Positions 5,173-7,573 of a DNA stretch of 7,573 bases are shown one piece after another. The notes below the pieces were generated by a model, which ran no database searches, had not been told where the DNA came from, and saw nothing but the letters and a program-made list of their open reading frames with translations. Source of the stretch: an uncultured Methylobacter sp. (GTDB taxonomy: Bacteria; Pseudomonadota; Gammaproteobacteria; Methylococcales; Methylomonadaceae). The stretch is from the NCBI GenBank assembly GCA_903831545.1, contig CAIKYI010000128.1, positions 1-7,573 on the forward strand, read 5' to 3'. Both the position numbers and the translations under genes were made by a program. The first letter of the stretch is position 1, and the number at the start of each line of letters is the position of its first letter.

Positions 5173-6953
5173 TAGTTTAGTACATTAAGAATAGTGGGGT
5201 AATCAAAGTTATCGACCAACTGGATCAAGATTTTTTGCAATGGCTGATCATAAGCTGCGACTTGTTTGATCGCGGCGAAAATGCGATCTTTTTCGAGACT
5301 TTCCAACGATTCCTTCAGCTCGCCACGTAACGATTCCGGTAACATGTTCAGCATTTGTGGCGTCAATGTCGCGGGCAACACTTCATTTGTGGAGACACCT
5401 GCATAAATATATTTTATTCCCAGATGTTTTGACAGACATTCGTAGATTTCGTCGGCACGGTAAGGCTTTCGAATAAAGTCATTCATTCCCGCTTGGAGCA
5501 TTTCCTGACGCTGTTCCATAAAGGCGGACGCTGTCACCGCAATAATCTTCACATCTTGACCATCGGGTAGCTGACGTATAGTTTTGGTGGCTTCCATTCC
5601 ATCCATCACCGGCATGCGTCTATCCATCCAAATCAAGTGTGGCTGCCAGCTCTGGAATAGCTGTACACCTTGCTTGCCATCGTTGGCGACCTTAACCTGA
5701 ATGCCAATGGTTTCCATCAGTTGCGTGAGTAATAATTGGTTCTCCAATTGATCCTCTACAATCAAGACGCGATAGAGCAGCTGTCCTGGCGCAAGCCCCA
5801 CCACATCGCCTTCATTTGTCTCTTTGGAATAGGCGATGTTTTCTTGTTTGACCTCTTTAAGCGGCAGGTCGATCCGAAATAGAGAGCCTTTGCCTAATGT
5901 ACTTTCCAACGTAAAATATCCATTCATTAGTTGCACGAATTGGCGTGTAATGGTGAGTCCTAGACCGGTTCCTTTGTTGCCTACCTGTTCTCCCAGTTGT
6001 ACAAAGGGTTCGAAAATACATTTTTGATCTTCTGGTGCGATGCCAACCCCGGTATCTTCAACCTCAATTAACAAATATGCGATAGTGTTTTGCAGTTTTT
6101 TTCCTAAACGTAGCGTCACGCCTCCTTGCTGGGTAAATTTAATTGCATTACCAATCAAATTGATGAATATTTGACGATAACGAGCTTCGTCGCCGAGGAT
6201 AAAACGCGGAAATTCGGAAGACTGATCAATTAATAACTGTAAGCCCTTATCTTGGGCGCGCATTGACATCATATCAACAATGTTTCTTACCAAATACCCA
6301 AGATCGAACGGCGCTTCTTCAAGCTGGACGTGACCAGCATCGATCTTGGCCATATCCAGAACATCGTTAATCAGGCTTAGCAGATGTTCGCCGCTACGGT
6401 TGATAATTTCAATATTCTGTCGATGGCTGTCAGGAAATTGCGCATCCTTTTGCATTATGCTGGAAAAACCGAGGATGGCATTTAACGGTGTACGCAGTTC
6501 GTGACTCATGTTAGCTAAAAAGACGCTTTTTGCTTTATTGGCCGCTTCCGCATTGTCGCGTTCCTTCACAAGCTCCGCCGGGCTAGGTAGTTTCAAGGCT
6601 TGCGGGATGACCCACCAAATCGCAAACACGGTTGCGGACGCAACCACAGCTGCTATTGCATTTAAATAGGCCTCCAGCCAGTACAGAGGTATCCAGATCG
6701 TTACCACCGATAGTAGATGGGTACTGGCGCAAGTTAGAATGAATGCATTAAAAAAAGTTAGGTACAGCCAGCGGTATTGCAGATCTTTGCGTTTCCAGAC
6801 GAAATAGGCGATGCCTATAGGGTAGGTAGAGTAAGCCAGCGTCATGACCGCATCCGAACCGGCAGTTAGCCAGAGCAATGGTGAATTCCAAGTCAGGCAG
6901 TAGCCATGTGGCATGAAACCATTAATCCCGAAAAAATCAATCAGAGTTTGCAT
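5172..6953 (-). CDS. Hybrid histidine kinase with N-terminal ethylene-receptor-like membrane domain
   Basis: This is a 593-residue membrane sensor. Three membrane helices (~26-52, 62-87, 91-117) form a domain like the ethylene-binding domain of plant ETR1 and cyanobacterial receptors. FMPHGYC opens it; D34, Y41, P45, I72, C75 and H79 correspond to ETR1 Asp25, Tyr32, Pro36, Ile62, Cys65 and His69, with one extra residue between P45 and I72. ETR1 Cys65 and His69 bind the copper cofactor. There is no GAF domain; a short coiled coil (127-142) leads to the HisKA site H151 in MSHELRTP. The ATPase domain has the N box (NLIGNAIKF, 265-273), DTGVGI (300-305), FEPF (314-317) and GTGLGL (328-333). A receiver (~394-505) has E400-D401, D444, T474 and K496. 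The last ~85 residues are helical with no His, so not a standard HPt. The ATG at 6953 fits the family, which has ~10 residues before the PHG motif. It is cotranscribed with the HD-GYP gene. Confidence 0.95.
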   Translation of the reverse strand: MQTLIDFFGINGFMPHGYCLTWNSPLLWLTAGSDAVMTLAYSTYPIGIAYFVWKRKDLQYRWLYLTFFNAFILTCASTHLLSVVTIWIPLYWLEAYLNAIAAVVASATVFAIWWVIPQALKLPSPAELVKERDNAEAANKAKSVFLANMSHELRTPLNAILGFSSIMQKDAQFPDSHRQNIEIINRSGEHLLSLINDVLDMAKIDAGHVQLEEAPFDLGYLVRNIVDMMSMRAQDKGLQLLIDQSSEFPRFILGDEARYRQIFINLIGNAIKFTQQGGVTLRLGKKLQNTIAYLLIEVEDTGVGIAPEDQKCIFEPFVQLGEQVGNKGTGLGLTITRQFVQLMNGYFTLESTLGKGSLFRIDLPLKEVKQENIAYSKETNEGDVVGLAPGQLLYRVLIVEDQLENQLLLTQLMETIGIQVKVANDGKQGVQLFQSWQPHLIWMDRRMPVMDGMEATKTIRQLPDGQDVKIIAVTASAFMEQRQEMLQAGMNDFIRKPYRADEIYECLSKHLGIKYIYAGVSTNEVLPATLTPQMLNMLPESLRGELKESLESLEKDRIFAAIKQVAAYDQPLQKILIQLVDNFDYPTILNVLN

Positions 6954-7138
6954 TATTTGATGTCCAATTGTGCAACAGAGCCGGAGTGCCGCCCATTATG
7001 AAAAAATTCTTTTTAAAGATAAATCAGAGTATATCCTACAAGTTACGCATTAACGACAGGGTGAAACTCTAAGTTCAAATGAGTCATACTTGGCATTACA
7101 GACCCAATAAACGCCGCAATGACTTCTTAGAAAAAAAT
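6954..7138 (-). promoter_or_regulatory. Upstream region of the kinase/HD-GYP operon, with a possible -10 box
   Basis: This 185-base gap must contain the operon promoter unless transcription starts in the transposase remnant. On the minus strand TATACT (7033-7028) is a good -10 match, about 75 bases before the ATG; the candidate -35 (TCGTTA, 17 bases upstream) is poor, so an activator may be needed. A weak GGA lies about nine bases before the ATG. I see no clear operator. Confidence 0.3.
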
Positions 7139-7411
7139 TCACTGTACGCTAAAGTAATTGTTAATCACTGCGGCAAAGCTGAGTTTTTGCAATTGGACAA
7201 AAAACCACAAATTGCAGCAAAAAGATGATTTTTTATCGCTTTTTTTACTGAGGACTTGAAAGCGTTCAATGTTGAATACCTGCTTAATCGCCCGGTGACA
7301 TTGTTCAATCTGCCAATGACGATTATGTTGTTCGGCAAAGAGTTTACAATCAAAAGATACGGTTTTTTTATCACTTGGTAAAGCGTTTATATAATGGCTC
7401 AGCCGGGCTAT
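7139..7411 (-). pseudogene. Transposase C-terminal remnant (DDE type, IS4/IS701-like), frameshifted
   Basis: The minus-strand frame from 7411 to TGA at 7141-7139 reads IARLSHYINALPSDKKT, then AEQHNRHWQIEQCHRAIKQ and NIERFQV, the conserved region around the last catalytic Glu of DDE transposases (NRHWQIEQ.HRAIKQ). Within 7245-7195 the expected sequence (KKAIKNHLFAAICGF) appears in another frame, and the first frame resumes with VQLQKLSFAAV. Two compensating indels are therefore present, one near an A7 run and one near a T6 run. The frame is blocked upstream by TAA at 7414-7412, and the N-terminal part is missing or unreadable to the window edge. It is a dead fragment; the family assignment is tentative. 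Confidence 0.75.
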
Positions 7412-7573
7412 TTACTGCGTCTGCCACTCGCTATTATTTTTGCCATAATAAAGACCTTATTTTACTTTCCAAGGAAGGGAAATTGCATAAATAAAGGTTA
7501 ATTTAAGCAAATCTTAAAGCATCCATTACTTTTAAAACACGCACTCAGCTATGCGCGAGAAATTCAGGCTGTG

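Noticed and set aside
4832..6027. Plus-strand frames of 63 codons opposite the kinase and HD-GYP genes
   Set aside because: Shadows of well-supported genes with no independent features.
7193..7240. Possible third copy of the 43-bp repeat
   Set aside because: Only about a dozen bases around an A/T run agree (GACAAAAAACCA), and this stretch is explained by transposase coding sequence.
7165..7374. Minus-strand frame of 69 codons
   Set aside because: Only its middle (KKAIKNHLFAAICGF) is real transposase sequence; the rest is the out-of-frame reading of the remnant described at 7139-7411.
1..7573. tRNA, rRNA, CRISPR array, riboswitch or toxin-antitoxin pair
   Set aside because: I looked on both strands and saw no cloverleaf, regularly spaced repeats or small gene pair that would support any of these.

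Overview
The window looks like a piece of a Gram-negative, probably gammaproteobacterial, chromosome. It carries a Tat-exported dehydrogenase pair, c-di-GMP turnover domains, a hybrid histidine kinase and AT-rich intergenic DNA. A methylotroph-like or freshwater lineage is possible, but nothing here fixes the genus. There are no RNA genes, phage genes or CRISPR arrays. Mobile-DNA scars are present: a decayed transposase end, a small inverted-repeat element and a dispersed 43-bp repeat.

Layout. Positions 3-326 (+) are the end of an EAL phosphodiesterase that enters from the left edge. Positions 327-659 hold no confident gene; they contain one copy of the 43-bp repeat inside an open minus-strand frame whose last ~30 codons look protein-like. 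Everything after this is on the minus strand. A GMC flavoprotein dehydrogenase (660-2324) is preceded by its Tat-exported small subunit (2324-2836, TTG start); the two overlap by one base. Next comes a 39-bp dyad, then a secreted or outer-membrane protein gene (2918-3513) that is split by a one-base frameshift after the signal peptide. Positions 3514-4140 hold a likely 116-120 bp MITE and the second copy of the 43-bp repeat. The signalling operon follows: a hybrid histidine kinase (5172-6953) and a REC-HD-GYP protein (4141-5172), again with a one-base overlap. Positions 6954-7138 are the operon's upstream region. Positions 7139-7411 hold a frameshifted transposase C-terminus, and little can be read from 7412 to the right edge.

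The most interesting content is the signalling operon. The kinase begins with a three-helix membrane domain that matches the ethylene-binding domain of plant ETR1 and cyanobacterial ethylene receptors. The Asp, Tyr, Pro, Ile, Cys and His positions known to be needed for copper-dependent ethylene binding are present. This domain joins directly to a kinase core with its own receiver, and the kinase is translationally coupled to a c-di-GMP phosphodiesterase response regulator. The inferred pathway is a small hydrophobic ligand (ethylene or similar) sensed at the membrane, phosphotransfer, then c-di-GMP breakdown.

The dehydrogenase pair resembles periplasmic FAD-dependent sugar or gluconate dehydrogenases. 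Its cysteine cluster suggests an iron-sulfur centre, but no cytochrome partner is encoded nearby.
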